NCBI RefSeq assembly: GCF_001704115.1
Contig: NZ_CP016895.1
Coordinates: 620,001 to 684,000, forward strand
Reading direction: 5' to 3'
DNA: 64,000 bases
Source: Acinetobacter larvae
GTDB taxonomy: Bacteria; Pseudomonadota; Gammaproteobacteria; Pseudomonadales; Moraxellaceae
Shown here: positions 18,918-30,157 of the stretch, in pieces
Layout of the letters: each line of letters opens with the position of its first letter
How positions within the stretch are numbered: position 1 is the first letter of the stretch
Made by a program: the position numbers and the translations under genes
The notes under the pieces: model-generated
Told to the model about the DNA's origin: nothing
Database searches by the model: none
The model's input: the letters and a program-made list of their open reading frames with translations, nothing else

Positions 18918-19598
18918 ATGAAAATACTGAAAATCTGCCTGAGTACCCTCGTGATATTCGGTGTGGGTTGTCATCAAGATCAACCTGACCTAGGCAAAAC
19001 GAATGACGAGCAAAGCTCGGAAAATACGCAGTTGCCCGCGCAATTTGAACACTGGAAAAAACAGCAAGATCCAAAATTATTGAATGATTATCAAGCTTAT
19101 GTCTCAAAGTCGCTACAGCACTCCGTGACATTATTAGATTTAACCTATACTGCGCATCGCATGCCGATGCAATGTGAAACTTTGCGTTTTTCGCTGCCGC
19201 CACAACAATACTGGCCGAATATTATCGCCAGTATACAGTTGGTTGAACGTATGAAAGCAGAAGGAATTTTTGCCAATTATAAAATTATTTCGACTTATCG
19301 TAATGATCAGAGCAATGAATGTGTGCGCGGTGCGAAAAACTCTAAGCATAAAATCAACAATGCAGTCGATTTTAAAATGCTCAATAGCCAGCTACAACCT
19401 TATAGCGAAGTAGAATATAAACAAATTGAAGAAAAGATCTGTCAATTCTGGAAAGCATCTGGTGAAGCATTAAAGATGGGGCTAGGTATTTATCCAAAGC
19501 ATAATATTCATATCGATACTTCTGGCTTTCGCGCTTGGGGGCAGGACTATGGTCGCAATAGTGTCCCGTGTGAAACGATCTGGTTTAAACCGGCTTAG
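18918..19598 (+). CDS. Lipoprotein with M15-like peptidase domain
   Basis: A 226-residue predicted lipoprotein. The signal ends in FGVGC with lipidation at Cys18. The C-terminal half has the metal-binding pattern of M15/D-Ala-D-Ala carboxypeptidase-like folds: SKHKINNAVDF (His144, Asp151) and HIDT (His198). A role in cell-wall peptide trimming or recognition is inferred from the family. Cys135 and Cys175 could form a disulfide. It follows the methyltransferase at 11 bases. Confidence 0.75.
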   Translation: MKILKICLSTLVIFGVGCHQDQPDLGKTNDEQSSENTQLPAQFEHWKKQQDPKLLNDYQAYVSKSLQHSVTLLDLTYTAHRMPMQCETLRFSLPPQQYWPNIIASIQLVERMKAEGIFANYKIISTYRNDQSNECVRGAKNSKHKINNAVDFKMLNSQLQPYSEVEYKQIEEKICQFWKASGEALKMGLGIYPKHNIHIDTSGFRAWGQDYGRNSVPCETIWFKPA

Positions 19599-19691
19599 TG
19601 CTACGCTCTATAGGCTTATGCCCTATGGCGCAATGGTCTAAAGGACAGGGTTTTACGCTCAAACAGATAAAAAATAGATAGAAAAATAGAT

Positions 19692-19730
19692 AAAAAAACA
19701 GCAGTCCCGTTGGTGGGGCTGCTGTTTTGC
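19692..19730. terminator. Bidirectional terminator between M15-like gene and metG
   Basis: AAAACAGCAGTCCC (19695-19708) pairs with GGGGCTGCTGTTTT (19715-19728) with one wobble. Flanking A and T runs allow termination of the converging transcripts on both strands. Confidence 0.85.
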
Positions 19731-19750
19731 ACTGCTGGCTGTAACTGCTT

Positions 19751-21808
19751 TTAACTGACTTTATCACCAGGTTGAGCACCTTGGTCTGGCGAAATAATAA
19801 AGATCCCTTCGCCATTCCCCGCTGCTAAGACCATACCATTTGACGTCCCAAAGCGCATTTTACGTGGCGCGAGATTGGCGACCAATACCACCAATTTACC
19901 GACCAAGTCTTCTGCAGCATATTGGCTACGAATACCGCTCAATACATTTCTGGGTTCAGCCTCACCAGCGTTCAGGGTCAGTTGTAATAACTTATCTGAA
20001 CCTTCTACATGATTGGCCGCAATGACTTCGGCCACTCTTAAATCGACTTTTAAGAAATCATCGATTTGAATTTGCTCTGTGGTCGCAGCAGGGGTTTTAG
20101 CAGGGTTTTGAGTATTTTTCTGTTTTTTATGACTGCTGTTTTCTGTTGTTGTTGCTTGGGTTAATGAATCTTTAGAGGCATCAACCATGGCATCAACAGC
20201 TTTTTTATCAACACGTTGCATTAGGGGCTGGAAGGTAGCAATCTCATGTTTTGCCAAGATTTGTTGACGTGATGCAAAGTCAAAACGCTCTAGTTTTAAG
20301 AAGTCTTGTACTTGGGCAGCCAGTTTCGGTAGTACCGGGGCTAAATAGATCGCCAATTGACGGAATAAGTTAATGCCAACGGAGCATACCGCATGGACTT
20401 GTGCGCTTTGACCTTCTTGCTTCGCCAATGCCCAAGGTTTTTTCTCATCGATATACTGGTTGGCACGATCAGCCAACGCCATGATGTCGCGAATTGCAGT
20501 TGAGAATTCGCGCTGTTCATAGGCACGAATAATGGCTTCACCTGCATCAATAAAGCTTTGGATGAGTTCGGGTTCTGCTACTTCGGCAGCAAGGGTGTTG
20601 GCAAAGTCTTTATTGATAAATTTGGCACAACGGCTGGCAATATTAACGACTTTACCAACCAAGTCAGAGTTAACTTTTTGTACAAAATCATCTAAGTTTA
20701 GATCAGAGTCTTCGACTTTATCAGATAACTTAGATGCAAAGTAATAGCGTAGATATTCTGGGTTTAAATGCTGGGCATAGGTTTCCGCTTTAATAAATGT
20801 GCCGCGCGATTTTGACATCTTCTGCCCATTGACCGTCAAGAAACCATTGACAAACAAAGCGCTCGGCGTGCGGTAGTTGGCGCCTTCTAGCATCGCCGGC
20901 CAGAATAATGCGTGGAAATAGACAATATCTTTACCAATAAAATGATATACCTCATTTTGGCTGTCTTTTTTCCAGTAGTCATCAAAGTTTAGATCTGGAC
21001 GTTTGCTTTTGATGTAGTTCTCAAAGCTGGACATGTAGCCAATTGGTGCATCGACCCAGACATAAAAGTATTTATTGGGTGCTTCAGGAATTTCAAAACC
21101 AAAATAAGGCGCATCACGCGAAATATCCCAATCCGTCAAACCTGCTTCAAACCATTCATCTAATTTGTTGGCAATAGAGGTGGGTAAACGCCCTTCATCA
21201 CGGGTCCATTTTTGTAAATATTCTTTGAAATCAGGTAGTTTAAAGAAGTAGTGATCAGAGGATTTCTCAACTGGTGTTGCACCACTTAAGGTCGAGCGTG
21301 GCTTGAGCAATTCGGTTGCATTGTAGGTGGTCCCACAGACTTCACAGGAATCACCATATTGATCATCAGCCTTACATTTAGGGCAGCTGCCTTTAATAAA
21401 GCGATCGGATAAGAACATCCCTTTTTCAGGGTCAAATAATTGACTGACTGGACGTACTGCAATATGCCCTGCATCACGGTTCTTGATATAGATTTCAGCA
21501 GCACGGTCTTGGTTGGTCTGGCTATGGGTTGAATCATAGTGATCAAACTCAATGGCAAACTGTGAAAAATCACGTTCATGCTCTTGTTGCACTTGGGCAA
21601 TCAATTGTTCTGGTGTAATGCCGTTTGCCTCAGCACGCAACATAATTGCGGTACCGTGTGCATCATCTGCGCAGACATAAGTGACCATATGTCCCATTGC
21701 GCGCATGGCCCGAACCCAGATATCTGCTTGGATATAACCGAGTAAGTGACCCATATGGATTGGTCCATTGGCATAAGGGAGGGCATTGGTGACTAATATT
21801 TTACGCAC
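19751..21808 (-). CDS. metG: Methionyl-tRNA synthetase
   Basis: Charges tRNA-Met in the cytoplasm; 685 residues from the chosen start. The HIGH-type motif is [11 protein letters not shown] near the N-terminus. The zinc knuckle is seen as [18 protein letters not shown] around residues 140-160, the KMSKS loop is intact, and a C-terminal tRNA-binding domain ([20 protein letters not shown] onward) is present, so it is the long dimeric form. The frame is open to an ATG at 21877, but GTG at 21808 ([14 protein letters not shown]) gives the normal N-terminus of the family. Confidence 0.96.
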   Translation of the reverse strand: MRKILVTNALPYANGPIHMGHLLGYIQADIWVRAMRAMGHMVTYVCADDAHGTAIMLRAEANGITPEQLIAQVQQEHERDFSQFAIEFDHYDSTHSQTNQDRAAEIYIKNRDAGHIAVRPVSQLFDPEKGMFLSDRFIKGSCPKCKADDQYGDSCEVCGTTYNATELLKPRSTLSGATPVEKSSDHYFFKLPDFKEYLQKWTRDEGRLPTSIANKLDEWFEAGLTDWDISRDAPYFGFEIPEAPNKYFYVWVDAPIGYMSSFENYIKSKRPDLNFDDYWKKDSQNEVYHFIGKDIVYFHALFWPAMLEGANYRTPSALFVNGFLTVNGQKMSKSRGTFIKAETYAQHLNPEYLRYYFASKLSDKVEDSDLNLDDFVQKVNSDLVGKVVNIASRCAKFINKDFANTLAAEVAEPELIQSFIDAGEAIIRAYEQREFSTAIRDIMALADRANQYIDEKKPWALAKQEGQSAQVHAVCSVGINLFRQLAIYLAPVLPKLAAQVQDFLKLERFDFASRQQILAKHEIATFQPLMQRVDKKAVDAMVDASKDSLTQATTTENSSHKKQKNTQNPAKTPAATTEQIQIDDFLKVDLRVAEVIAANHVEGSDKLLQLTLNAGEAEPRNVLSGIRSQYAAEDLVGKLVVLVANLAPRKMRFGTSNGMVLAAGNGEGIFIISPDQGAQPGDKVS

Positions 21809-22262
21809 GGAAAGAACACTCTCATCGCTAGTGATAACAAGGTTTTTGATTTTACATGAGTTGACTGTGACTTGCACAAGGGAATCCGCGCTTTTTCATC
21901 AAAAGTATGATTTTATTGAGATAAACAGCTAAGAAAAAGCATGCTATAAGTGCTGTACAGATGCAGTGCTAGGTTTTAGGTCGCTCATCTCTCTAGGTGT
22001 GCTTGGCCTATATTCTGTATGTTCTTTGTTGCAGAGCGCAGCCAATACTTTATTTTTACAGGTATTATTAACACTTTAAATCGTGCGTTATATCTGGGTT
22101 TTAATCTCTGAGTTTTAAAGGGGTGTGGGAGGCAATCAATCATGATGTGGTGCTTGGTGACTCAGGCAATGCATCTTAGACCTCAATAATTTTCATCAGA
22201 ATTTTTATCACATTGTTTATCAAATTGTTTTTCACAATATCGTAAATCATGAGGGTTTTATA
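21809..22262. other. Intergenic promoter region between metG and the coiled-coil gene
   Basis: About 450 bases holding the divergent promoters. A GAGGG ribosome site precedes the ATG at 22263. A 15-codon ORF with a GGGAGG in front (22142-22189) is too short to support. No hairpin or riboswitch was seen. Confidence 0.4.
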
Positions 22263-22745
22263 ATGACAAATAAGCAACCATTAGATGATCTCAAAAACAA
22301 AGCATCAGAATTGGGTGATGACATTAAACATCAGGCAAAAGAAGCAAAACTACAAGCGGAGAAAAAACTTGATGATGCGAAACATCAGGTCGAAGAGTTA
22401 AAGCTTGACGGTGAAAAAAAGCTTGATCAATTGAAACACGATGCACAAAGTGACTATCAACAGCATAAGCAAGATGCTGAAGATAAAGTCGATGCCTTAA
22501 AGCAACATGCCCATGATGCCAAAACACAAGTTGAAGATAAATTGGGTCAGTTAAAAGATGATGCGGCACATAAACTGGAAGAAGCCAAAGCCAAGGCAAG
22601 TGAGCTAAAACATCAGGCTGAAGAAAAGTTAGATGCCTTAAAAAATCAAGCAGTCAGTAAGTTTGATGAGTTAAAGCATGCTGCCAGCGAAAAACTCAAT
22701 AGCTTGAAAGGGCATGATGATAAAGACGAGAAAGAAGACCAATAA
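22263..22745 (+). CDS. Helical-repeat protein of unknown function
   Basis: A 160-residue, highly charged protein made almost entirely of about ten 11- to 14-residue repeats of the pattern K-hh-(D/E)-A-K-x-x-(A/V)-E-x-L-K (for example KKLDDAKHQVEELK, DKLGQLKDDAAHKLEEAK). This is an amphipathic single helix or coiled coil like that of LEA-type and YtxH/apolipoprotein-like proteins. It has no signal peptide or membrane helix. A stress-protective role is conceivable from the family resemblance only. It has a good ribosome site and its own terminator. Confidence 0.72.
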   Translation: MTNKQPLDDLKNKASELGDDIKHQAKEAKLQAEKKLDDAKHQVEELKLDGEKKLDQLKHDAQSDYQQHKQDAEDKVDALKQHAHDAKTQVEDKLGQLKDDAAHKLEEAKAKASELKHQAEEKLDALKNQAVSKFDELKHAASEKLNSLKGHDDKDEKEDQ

Positions 22746-22813
22746 GTCTTCATTTGAGGGCACGACAACCTTGGGTTAAGCCCAAGATGAATCGGAGCTT
22801 CTTGATGAACAGC

Positions 22814-22853
22814 AGCCTCATGTTATACCGGTGTATAGCATGGGGCTTTTTTG
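22814..22853 (+). terminator. Rho-independent terminator after the helical-repeat gene
   Basis: AGCCTCATGTTATAC pairs with GTGTATAGCATGGGGCT (22814-22847), followed by a run of T. Confidence 0.82.
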
Positions 22854-22996
22854 TTCGTTAGAGCTTGGCTATTTCATTGAAATCCAAGTAACATAGTTGG
22901 GAATTTTGCTGCTGAGATCGTGGGGTTGAACTTGGTTGCAAAGCGGTATTGAACGAACATCTAAGGCTACTGCATCAGCGTAGTGTGGAGTAAATT

Positions 22997-24220
22997 ATGT
23001 CATGGCTTGCATCACTTAAATCGCTTTTTTCTGCTGAGGTCGATGCTCAGCAAGTCCAGCAAGTTTTAGAAAGTTACCGCCTTGAAAATAGCAATTTTGT
23101 TTTACAACAACGTATTACTCAGCTCAATATCGAAGGTCGTGTATTACAATTGACTTTGACCTGCTTTGCCGATGAAACCCAGTATTTGCAACGTATTCAT
23201 GATGAGCTGGCACTCACATTAAAGCCTTATGGCATTGATGAACTCAATCTACATGTTATTCAAAAGAAAGCTACTCAGAGCAGTAGCTCCTCAGCAAACG
23301 CTACACCGCAAAGCACGGGCAAAGCGGGGAATATTCCGCCTGTAGTGGACGCCACAGCAGACTATCAACAACAACTTAAGCAAGCAGAGCAACCAGCGAT
23401 TGCTAAAACTGCACCACAACAACGAGATATTGCGCCACATCCGCGTATTCAACATGTGTTGTTGGTATCTTCGGGCAAAGGTGGCGTGGGTAAATCAACC
23501 ACAACGGTCAACTTAGCACTTGCTTTAAAACAGTTAGGTCTCAAGGTGGGAGTATTAGATGCAGATATCTATGGTCCAAGTATTCCAACTATGTTAGGCA
23601 ATGCTGGACAAACCCCAATGATTGAATCAGAACATTTTGTCCCGCTCGATGCCTACGGGATGCCAGTGCTATCGATCGGTCATTTAACTGGTGATCATAA
23701 TACCCCAGTGGCATGGCGAGGTCCCAAAGCAACTGGCGCATTAATGCAGTTGTTTAATCAGACGTTATGGCCAGATCTTGATGTTCTCGTGATTGATATG
23801 CCACCAGGTACTGGCGATATTCAGCTAACTATGGCACAGCGTATTCCCGTAACGGGGGCAATTATTGTTACCACTCCACAAAACGTAGCCTTGATGGATG
23901 CCACCAAAGGTATTGCGCTTTTTAATAAAGTGCAGATTCCTGTATTGGGCGTGATCGAAAATATGTCGACTCATATTTGTTCGAATTGTGGTTTTGAAGA
24001 ACAGATTTTTGGGATGGGCGGCGGTGAGCAATTGTCAGCACAATACCATATTCCATTATTGGGCAGATTACCCTTACAAGTGAATATCCGAGAAAACGCC
24101 GATGCAGGGCGACCTTCGGTGATTGCGCAAGATGATGCAGCCGAGCATTACTTGGCGATTGCGGAAAAGATTAAACAGCAGTTGCCACTTAAAGCCAAAG
24201 ATCAACATCGTATCTTTTAG
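22997..24220 (+). CDS. apbC: Mrp/ApbC-family iron-sulfur cluster carrier ATPase
   Basis: P-loop ATPase that holds and transfers Fe-S clusters, 407 residues. The deviant Walker motif GKGGVGKST is at residues 160-168, DMPPGTGD is near 268, and the cluster-binding pair is CSNC (Cys328, Cys331). The N-terminal 90 residues resemble the MIP18-like domain common in bacterial Mrp, separated by a low-complexity S/A/Q linker. Ribosome site GGAG precedes the ATG. It is monocistronic. Confidence 0.93.
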   Translation: MSWLASLKSLFSAEVDAQQVQQVLESYRLENSNFVLQQRITQLNIEGRVLQLTLTCFADETQYLQRIHDELALTLKPYGIDELNLHVIQKKATQSSSSSANATPQSTGKAGNIPPVVDATADYQQQLKQAEQPAIAKTAPQQRDIAPHPRIQHVLLVSSGKGGVGKSTTTVNLALALKQLGLKVGVLDADIYGPSIPTMLGNAGQTPMIESEHFVPLDAYGMPVLSIGHLTGDHNTPVAWRGPKATGALMQLFNQTLWPDLDVLVIDMPPGTGDIQLTMAQRIPVTGAIIVTTPQNVALMDATKGIALFNKVQIPVLGVIENMSTHICSNCGFEEQIFGMGGGEQLSAQYHIPLLGRLPLQVNIRENADAGRPSVIAQDDAAEHYLAIAEKIKQQLPLKAKDQHRIF

Positions 24221-24606
24221 CTTTTAGTGAGAGTTGGGGGCATGCTGCTCCTATCTCTGTTTAATGCGCAGTATCTTTTACTGCGTTTTTTGTATACGGG
24301 TTTTGTAGACGGTATTTGTTTAAAATAATCCCAAAGTGAGGTGTATTTTGTTAGATAAAGTGGAATTTTCATGTAATTAGAACAAAAAATAAACAGTTGT
24401 TGCTATGATTGTGCTCAGCATTATACTGGCAAAATCTATCATTAGTTCTCTGTTGTATATCAGGAATATAGTGGCTTTGCAGTTTGAATGATTGGTAAAG
24501 TTTGCCCTTAAATTAAACTTTTAAATATATTTTGTTATATAAAAAGACTTGGCGGCGATTGGCAAAATATTCTAAGCTGAATCGATTTTGTTTTTGAGGT
24601 CAATGG
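24221..24606. other. Intergenic region after apbC
   Basis: Apart from the terminator at 24267-24291, the 386 bases are AT-rich and carry no recognisable gene. The GAGGT ribosome site of the LysE-family gene is at 24597-24601. Confidence 0.4.
24267..24291 (+). terminator. Rho-independent terminator after apbC
   Basis: CGCAGTA (24267-24273) pairs with TACTGCG (24279-24285), followed by TTTTTT. Confidence 0.75.
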
Positions 24607-25206
24607 ATGATTTCATTGTTATTCATCGGTTTAGTTGTAACAATCCTGTTAACACCCGGTCCGACCAATACATTACTGGCATCGTCTGGCATTCAAATCG
24701 GTGTGCGCCCATCTTTGAACTTGATTCCTGCAGAAGCATTTGGATATATTATTTCCATTACCTTGTGGGGAGCTTTGGTTGGGACTTTATCCAAGCAATA
24801 TCCGCTGATTCCAGATGTGTTAAAGCTGTTTAGTGCGACTTATATTTTATATTTGGCGATTAAGTTATGGCGTAGCCCAGTAGAAGACATCGACAATGTA
24901 GCAGTGGCTATTAAGCCACGTGAGTTATTTTTTGCGACCTTGCTCAACCCTAAAGCATTGTTATTTGCATCTGCAATTTTTCCAGCTTATGCGTGGCAAA
25001 ATTTCACTGCCTATAGCTTGCATATGTTGGTCTTTATTTTACTCATTCTTCCAATCGCTTTTTTTTGGATCACGTTGGGTTCCATCTTGGCGAAACGACA
25101 ACATAAATTTTTCAATCAGAATAATTTACAGAAAATGGCATCGATTGTATTAATGATTTTTTGTATCCCTTTGGGTTTCTCAGCCATTAACAATTTACAG
25201 CTCTGA
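24607..25206 (+). CDS. LysE/RhtB-family amino-acid exporter
   Basis: A 199-residue inner-membrane protein with six hydrophobic segments. The family's N-terminal signature is clear (LLTPGPTNTLLASSGIQIG, then the membrane segment with LFSATYILYLAIKLW, and LLNPKALLFASAIFP). Members export basic or neutral amino acids or related metabolites; the substrate here is unknown. An ATG four bases upstream is in another frame; the GAGGT site serves the ATG at 24607. Confidence 0.88.
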   Translation: MISLLFIGLVVTILLTPGPTNTLLASSGIQIGVRPSLNLIPAEAFGYIISITLWGALVGTLSKQYPLIPDVLKLFSATYILYLAIKLWRSPVEDIDNVAVAIKPRELFFATLLNPKALLFASAIFPAYAWQNFTAYSLHMLVFILLILPIAFFWITLGSILAKRQHKFFNQNNLQKMASIVLMIFCIPLGFSAINNLQL

Positions 25207-25255
25207 GCACGGCTTACAACTGAGCGCGGACAAGGTTAAGCCCATGCCATCATCT

Positions 25256-25281
25256 AAAGCCATCACAAGATGGCTTTTTTA
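25256..25281 (+). terminator. Rho-independent terminator after the LysE-family gene
   Basis: AAAGCCATC (25256-25264) and GATGGCTTT (25269-25277) around ACAA, followed by T residues. Confidence 0.85.
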
Positions 25282-25478
25282 TCATGTAAATATACGCTAT
25301 GACTTAGGAGCATCTAAACCGCAGATTTAAGCGGGGTACTGCAGAGCCGCGGTGAGCTGATAGCGGTAGTGCGGCGTTATAATTGCATCGCTTGCAAACG
25401 TGCTACCCATTTCCTTCATTGACTTTTTCAGTTAAAGTACAGCGCAATACTTGTGTTTAGCTATTTTGGGAAATTTGA

Positions 25479-26048
25479 ATGGCAATTAAATCCGATCGTT
25501 GGATTCGAGAAATGAGCGAAAAACACGGCATGATCGAACCCTATGCGGCCAATCAGGTGCGTGTGAATGAGCAGGGCGAAAAAATCGTATCCTATGGCGT
25601 ATCTAGTTATGGTTATGATGTCCGTTGTGCACGTGAGTTTAAAGTCTTTACCAATGTGCATTCGGCAATTGTCGATCCCAAAAATTTTGATGACAATAGC
25701 TTCATCAATATTGAATCGGATGTTTGTATTATTCCACCCAACTCTTTTGCCTTAGCGCGTACGGTTGAGTATTTTCGTATTCCACGCAATGTGCTTACCA
25801 TTTGCTTAGGGAAATCTACTTATGCACGTTGTGGCATCATTGTGAATGTCACGCCGCTTGAGCCAGAGTGGGAAGGGCATGTCACGTTAGAGTTCTCCAA
25901 TACCACCAATTTACCGGCACGTATCTATGCAGGTGAAGGGGTTGCCCAAATGCTCTTTTTTGAAAGCGATGAAGTGTGTGAAACTTCTTATAAAGACCGT
26001 GGTGGCAAATACCAAGGTCAGACAGGTGTGACCTTACCCAAAGCTTAA
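25479..26048 (+). CDS. dcd: dCTP deaminase
   Basis: Trimeric enzyme deaminating dCTP to dUTP, which feeds dTMP synthesis. The 189-residue length fits. KSTYARCGI is at 112-120 and the catalytic glutamate is Glu138 in [14 protein letters not shown], at the same number as in E. coli. The C-terminal lid [13 protein letters not shown] is present, the monofunctional dCTP deaminase type. It is monocistronic, with a terminator following. Confidence 0.97.
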   Translation: MAIKSDRWIREMSEKHGMIEPYAANQVRVNEQGEKIVSYGVSSYGYDVRCAREFKVFTNVHSAIVDPKNFDDNSFINIESDVCIIPPNSFALARTVEYFRIPRNVLTICLGKSTYARCGIIVNVTPLEPEWEGHVTLEFSNTTNLPARIYAGEGVAQMLFFESDEVCETSYKDRGGKYQGQTGVTLPKA

Positions 26049-26113
26049 GCGGTGTTGTACAGCGTTATGTGAATGGGGCATGTCCTGCTGCAGATATAGC
26101 GATTCAATACGCA

Positions 26114-26147
26114 TAAAAAATGCACTGTTTTTACAGTGCATTTTTTT
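26114..26147. terminator. Bidirectional terminator between dcd and proS
   Basis: AAAAAATGCACTG (26115-26127) pairs with CAGTGCATTTTTT after a TTTTTA loop. A and T tracts on both sides suit the converging dcd and proS transcripts. Confidence 0.88.
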
Positions 26148-26218
26148 AGCTATTTTGCATAAAAAACAGCATGATGGAATGGTGTTCTTTATGCAAATAT
26201 TTATTTTATAATGCTTGA

Positions 26219-27946
26219 TTACTTCACACGACTTTGCTGTAAGCGCGCTAGCAGTGCGCTTTTGTCGAGGTTACTCGATTCCGCATCAGTACGGGCTTTA
26301 TATTCAAAAGTCCCTGCGTCTAGACCTTTTTCACCAATCACAATACGGTGTGGAATACCGACGAGTTCTAAGTCTGCAAATTTCACCCCAGGGCGTTCAT
26401 TACGATCGTCCAATAACACATCAAAACCAGCAGCTTGTAGTTCAGCATAGAGCTCTTCAGCAGCTTGTAAGCTGCGAGGTGATTTATGAGCATTCATTGG
26501 AACAATGGCAACTTCAAATGGTGCAATCCCTTGAGGCCATAAAATTCCTTTGTCATCATAATTTTGTTCAATGGCAGCAGCAACAACACGGGTTACGCCT
26601 ATACCATAGCAACCCATGAGCATGGTGCTGGGTTTGCCATCTTCACCCAATACTTTACAGGCTAACGCTTCAGAGTATTTGGTCCCGAGTTGGAAGATGT
26701 GCCCAACTTCAATACCACGTTTAATTTGTAAAGTACCATGACCATCTGGTGATGGATCACCTTCTACGACATTACGCAAGTCATAAACCTCAGTATAGTT
26801 GGCATCACGTTCCCAGTTCACACCTGTAGCATGGTGATCGACTTGGTTCGCGCCAGCAACGAAGTCAGACAGTACAGACGCTGCACGGTCAACGATGACA
26901 GTAATGCCTTTTTCAACTAAGCCTTGTGGTCCAACAAAACCAGCAGGCAACGCCAGTTGTTGTAGTTGTTGCTCTGTGGCAAATGTGAGCGGCGATGCAA
27001 TAGCAGGATGTTTTTCTGCTTTAATCTCATTGAGTTCGTGATCACCACGTAAGAACAACGCGACAACAGTCGTATTGCCATCGGCGTCGTTATTACCCTG
27101 CACTAAAATAGCTTTTACCGATTGTTCTGCCGCCGTGCCTAGAAAAGCTGAGACATCTGCGATGGTTTTTTGCTCAGGTGTTGCAACAATCTGTAATGCT
27201 TGGCTGGGTGCAGCACGTTCACCGACGAGAATTGCTTCAGCCTTTTCGATATTGGCAGCATAGTCAGATTCAGTCGAGAAAATCACATCATCTTCGCCGC
27301 TGCTTGCTAGAACATGGAATTCGTGTGAACCAGAACCACCAATGGAGCCTGTATCCGCTTGGACTGCGCGGAAATCCAGTCCTAAACGGGTAAAGATCCG
27401 ACTATATGTCTCATACATCACATCATAGGTTTCTTGCAAGGAGGCTTGATCGATATGGAATGAATAAGCATCTTTCATGACAAATTCACGTGAGCGCATT
27501 ACCCCAAAACGTGGGCGAACTTCATCACGGAACTTGGTTTGAATTTGGTAGAAATTGATAGGAAGTTGCTTATAGCTTTTAAGTTCCAAGCGTGCGAGGT
27601 CAGAAATCACTTCTTCGTGAGTGGGTCCCAACACAAAAGGATTATGATGGCGGTCATTAAAACGAAGTAGTTCAGGACCATATTCCACATAGCGACCAGA
27701 CTCTTGCCATAGGGCGGCAGGTTGCGTCACCGGCATAAGCACTTCAAGCGAACCAGAACGGTTCATTTCTTCACGGATGATCGCTTCGACTTTATTTAGC
27801 ACACGAACACCCAGCGGTAACCACGTGTACAGGCCTGAAGCCAATTTACGAATCATACCCGCACGTAGCATTAACTGATGTGAGATCACTTCAGCATCAT
27901 TGGGGGTTTCTCTTAACGTAGCAAATAAAAAGCGGCTCGCGCGCAT
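26219..27946 (-). CDS. proS: Prolyl-tRNA synthetase
   Basis: Class II synthetase of 575 residues, the bacterial type with an inserted editing domain. The N-terminus [20 protein letters not shown] and class II motif 1 ([19 protein letters not shown]) are typical. Motif 2 [21 protein letters not shown] is at about 137-157 (quoted only in part here), followed by the YbaK-like insertion (about 225-390) that removes mischarged alanine. Motif 3 [17 protein letters not shown] and a C-terminal anticodon-binding domain complete it. Confidence 0.96.
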   Translation of the reverse strand: MRASRFLFATLRETPNDAEVISHQLMLRAGMIRKLASGLYTWLPLGVRVLNKVEAIIREEMNRSGSLEVLMPVTQPAALWQESGRYVEYGPELLRFNDRHHNPFVLGPTHEEVISDLARLELKSYKQLPINFYQIQTKFRDEVRPRFGVMRSREFVMKDAYSFHIDQASLQETYDVMYETYSRIFTRLGLDFRAVQADTGSIGGSGSHEFHVLASSGEDDVIFSTESDYAANIEKAEAILVGERAAPSQALQIVATPEQKTIADVSAFLGTAAEQSVKAILVQGNNDADGNTTVVALFLRGDHELNEIKAEKHPAIASPLTFATEQQLQQLALPAGFVGPQGLVEKGITVIVDRAASVLSDFVAGANQVDHHATGVNWERDANYTEVYDLRNVVEGDPSPDGHGTLQIKRGIEVGHIFQLGTKYSEALACKVLGEDGKPSTMLMGCYGIGVTRVVAAAIEQNYDDKGILWPQGIAPFEVAIVPMNAHKSPRSLQAAEELYAELQAAGFDVLLDDRNERPGVKFADLELVGIPHRIVIGEKGLDAGTFEYKARTDAESSNLDKSALLARLQQSRVK

Positions 27947-28317
27947 GGAAACTGTCCTAATTATGAGTGATAAAATAAATAAAAATGCGATGTGGTGATC
28001 GCATTAGATCGCTGGGCATTATGACATGAAATGTAAATTGAAGCGTAGCCTAAATTTGCTTTGCTTATTGGTCGGTTTAAAATTTAAAAGCTTATTTTTA
28101 ATGTTGTATTCAGCTGTAGCCCACAACATAGCCCGTGCCGATGAAGCCAAAAATTAAGTAATAAAAAGTTTAGATTTACCCCTAGGCTGCATTGATTTCG
28201 TTACACTGCTAGCAAGGTTTTAGTATTATGGTATACGGGTTGTTTTGTTGCGTATTGAACTTGGTAGAACGCATAAATTTTTAAATCATACAGAGATGCA
28301 TTGGTTAATTTGGGGGC
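27947..28317. other. Divergent intergenic region with proS leader hairpin
   Basis: 371 bases between divergent proS and the response regulator. AATGCGAT (27984-27991) and ATCGCATT (27998-28005) form a perfect eight-base stem with loop GTGGTG, 38-59 bases ahead of the proS start, so it would lie in the proS leader. The rest is AT-rich and shows no gene. Confidence 0.45.
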
Positions 28318-28692
28318 ATGATGGCACGTATTCTTGTGGTAGATGATTCTGCAACAGAAATGTTTCGATTCAAAGAAATACTCTCACAACATGGTTATGA
28401 GGTGCTTGAGGCGAGTAATGGTGCAGATGGGGTAACTTTGGCCTTGGTTGAGCAACCTGACTTGGTGCTGATGGATGTGGTGATGCCTGAGGTGAATGGT
28501 TATCAAGCCACTCGGCAAATTGTACGTGCCCAACAGCAAAAACAGATTCCTGTGGTGATGGTCAGTACGAAAGATCAGGCTGTAGATCGGGAGTGGGCAA
28601 CACGGCAAGGAGCTGTGGAGTACCTCATTAAACCTGTAGATGAGCAACAGTTATTAGACATTATTGCGCGTTATACCCATCAAGTCTCATAG
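28318..28692 (+). CDS. Single-domain response regulator, PilH-like
   Basis: A 124-residue CheY-type receiver with no output domain. Acidic pair Asp9/Asp10, phosphoacceptor Asp53 (LVLMDVVMPEVNG), Ser/Thr at 83-84 (MVSTKDQ) and Lys105 (LIKPVD) are all present. The sequence is closest in feel to PilH, which acts in the twitching-motility chemosensory system, but no pil or chp gene is adjacent. ATG at 28321 is an equally possible start. Confidence 0.85.
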   Translation: MMARILVVDDSATEMFRFKEILSQHGYEVLEASNGADGVTLALVEQPDLVLMDVVMPEVNGYQATRQIVRAQQQKQIPVVMVSTKDQAVDREWATRQGAVEYLIKPVDEQQLLDIIARYTHQVS

Positions 28693-28717
28693 CACAACCC
28701 AGAGAGTGTCCCTTTCC

Positions 28718-28752
28718 CTTTTATATAGCTTATATATAAGTATATATAAAAG
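28718..28752. terminator. AT-rich inverted repeat between converging genes
   Basis: CTTTTATATA (28718-28727) and TATATAAAAG (28743-28752) are perfect inverse copies between the response regulator and dapE ends. Terminator function is inferred from position. Confidence 0.4.
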
Positions 28753-28820
28753 CTAACGAATACAAGGTGCAACAGCTTGTATTGCAGGGGAGAGTACACT
28801 CGCTGAGTGCTTTTGAGCGC

Positions 28821-29957
28821 TTATGCTGCCAAGAGTTGTACTAAAATTTGTTCATAAATTTCAGCCAATGCTTCAAGCTCATCAACATTAACATGTTCAT
28901 TGACCTGATGGATCGTGGCATTGAGTACACCGAGTTCGAGTACTTGTGCGCCAGTGGGGGCAATAAAGCGACCATCTGAGGTGCCACCACTGGTCGATAA
29001 CTCTGCCTCAACACCGGTGACTTGCTGAATCGCCGTTTTTGCAGCATTCACCAAAGCGCCGACGGGTGTCAAAAAGGGTAGCCCAGATAAAGTCCATTGG
29101 ATGTCATATTGTAGTTGGTGACGATCCAAAATTTCTAGCACACGTTGTTTGAGGAGATCGGCTGTCACTTCGGTAGAATAACGAAAATTAAAAGTAACCT
29201 CTAATGCACCTGGAATCACATTGGTTGCACCTGTTCCAGCATGAATATTGGAAATTTGAAAACTGGTTGCAGGGAAATAGACATTGCCCTCATCCCACAC
29301 TGTACGGCAGAGTTCATCTAAGGCTGCAGTAGCTAAATGAATCGGGTTATTTGCCAAATGTGGATAGGCAACATGACCTTGTTTGCCTTTGATCGTGAGC
29401 ACTGAATTTAAAGAACCGCGGCGTCCATTTTTGATCACATCACCTAAACGATGCGTGCTTGAGGGCTCACCGACGAGACACCAAGTCATTTTTTCTTGAC
29501 GTGCTTCGAGTGTCTCAATCACTTTGACCGTGCCGTTAATGGATGGACCTTCTTCATCTGAGGTGATCAAGTAGGCAATAGAACCGTTGTGATTGGGGTA
29601 TTTTTTGATAAAACGTTCAGTTGCGACAACCATGGCAGCCAAAGCGGTTTTCATATCCGCACTACCACGCGCATAGAGTTTGCCATCACGGATTTCTGGA
29701 ACAAAAGGATCACTATGCCAAGCATCGGCATGCCCAACAGGAACCACATCGGTATGTCCAGCAAAGCAAAATACCGGATCACAAGTACCTTTACGCGCCC
29801 ATAAATTGTCGACATCATCAAAACGCATTTTTTCGATATTAAAGCCCAATGGACGGAGTCGATCAGCCATAATATCTTGGCAGTTATGGTCATTTGGGGT
29901 CAAAGAGGGTTGCTGTAAAAGTTCTAAGCTAAGCGCTAAAGTATCGGAATGCTTCAT
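28821..29957 (-). CDS. dapE: Succinyl-diaminopimelate desuccinylase
   Basis: Zinc peptidase-like enzyme of lysine and peptidoglycan precursor synthesis, 378 residues from the chosen start. Metal and catalytic residues are visible: FAGHTDVVP (His68, Asp70), Asp101 in GSADMKTA, and Glu135/Glu136 in SDEEGP. Frame is open to 30008, but the ATG at 29957 ([20 protein letters not shown]) gives the standard N-terminus and is preferred. Confidence 0.95.
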   Translation of the reverse strand: MKHSDTLALSLELLQQPSLTPNDHNCQDIMADRLRPLGFNIEKMRFDDVDNLWARKGTCDPVFCFAGHTDVVPVGHADAWHSDPFVPEIRDGKLYARGSADMKTALAAMVVATERFIKKYPNHNGSIAYLITSDEEGPSINGTVKVIETLEARQEKMTWCLVGEPSSTHRLGDVIKNGRRGSLNSVLTIKGKQGHVAYPHLANNPIHLATAALDELCRTVWDEGNVYFPATSFQISNIHAGTGATNVIPGALEVTFNFRYSTEVTADLLKQRVLEILDRHQLQYDIQWTLSGLPFLTPVGALVNAAKTAIQQVTGVEAELSTSGGTSDGRFIAPTGAQVLELGVLNATIHQVNEHVNVDELEALAEIYEQILVQLLAA

Positions 29958-30157
29958 GTTGGATCGTGTGGCATCATTGAGGAAATATTGATGACTATCA
30001 TAGAGCAAGCGTCAGTTGATTAAAATGTGGTTCATGACTGATTTTTCTCAAACTGCCCATGTTGTTTGATTTTTAGACATAATATCCTCTATGCTCAACA
30101 CGGTTTAGCAGAATAAAGCAAGAATAAGAACAACAATATAAAACATAAGAAGCAGGA

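Noticed and set aside
22142..22189. 15-codon ORF preceded by GGGAGG
   Set aside because: Too short to separate from chance and without any family or hairpin context.
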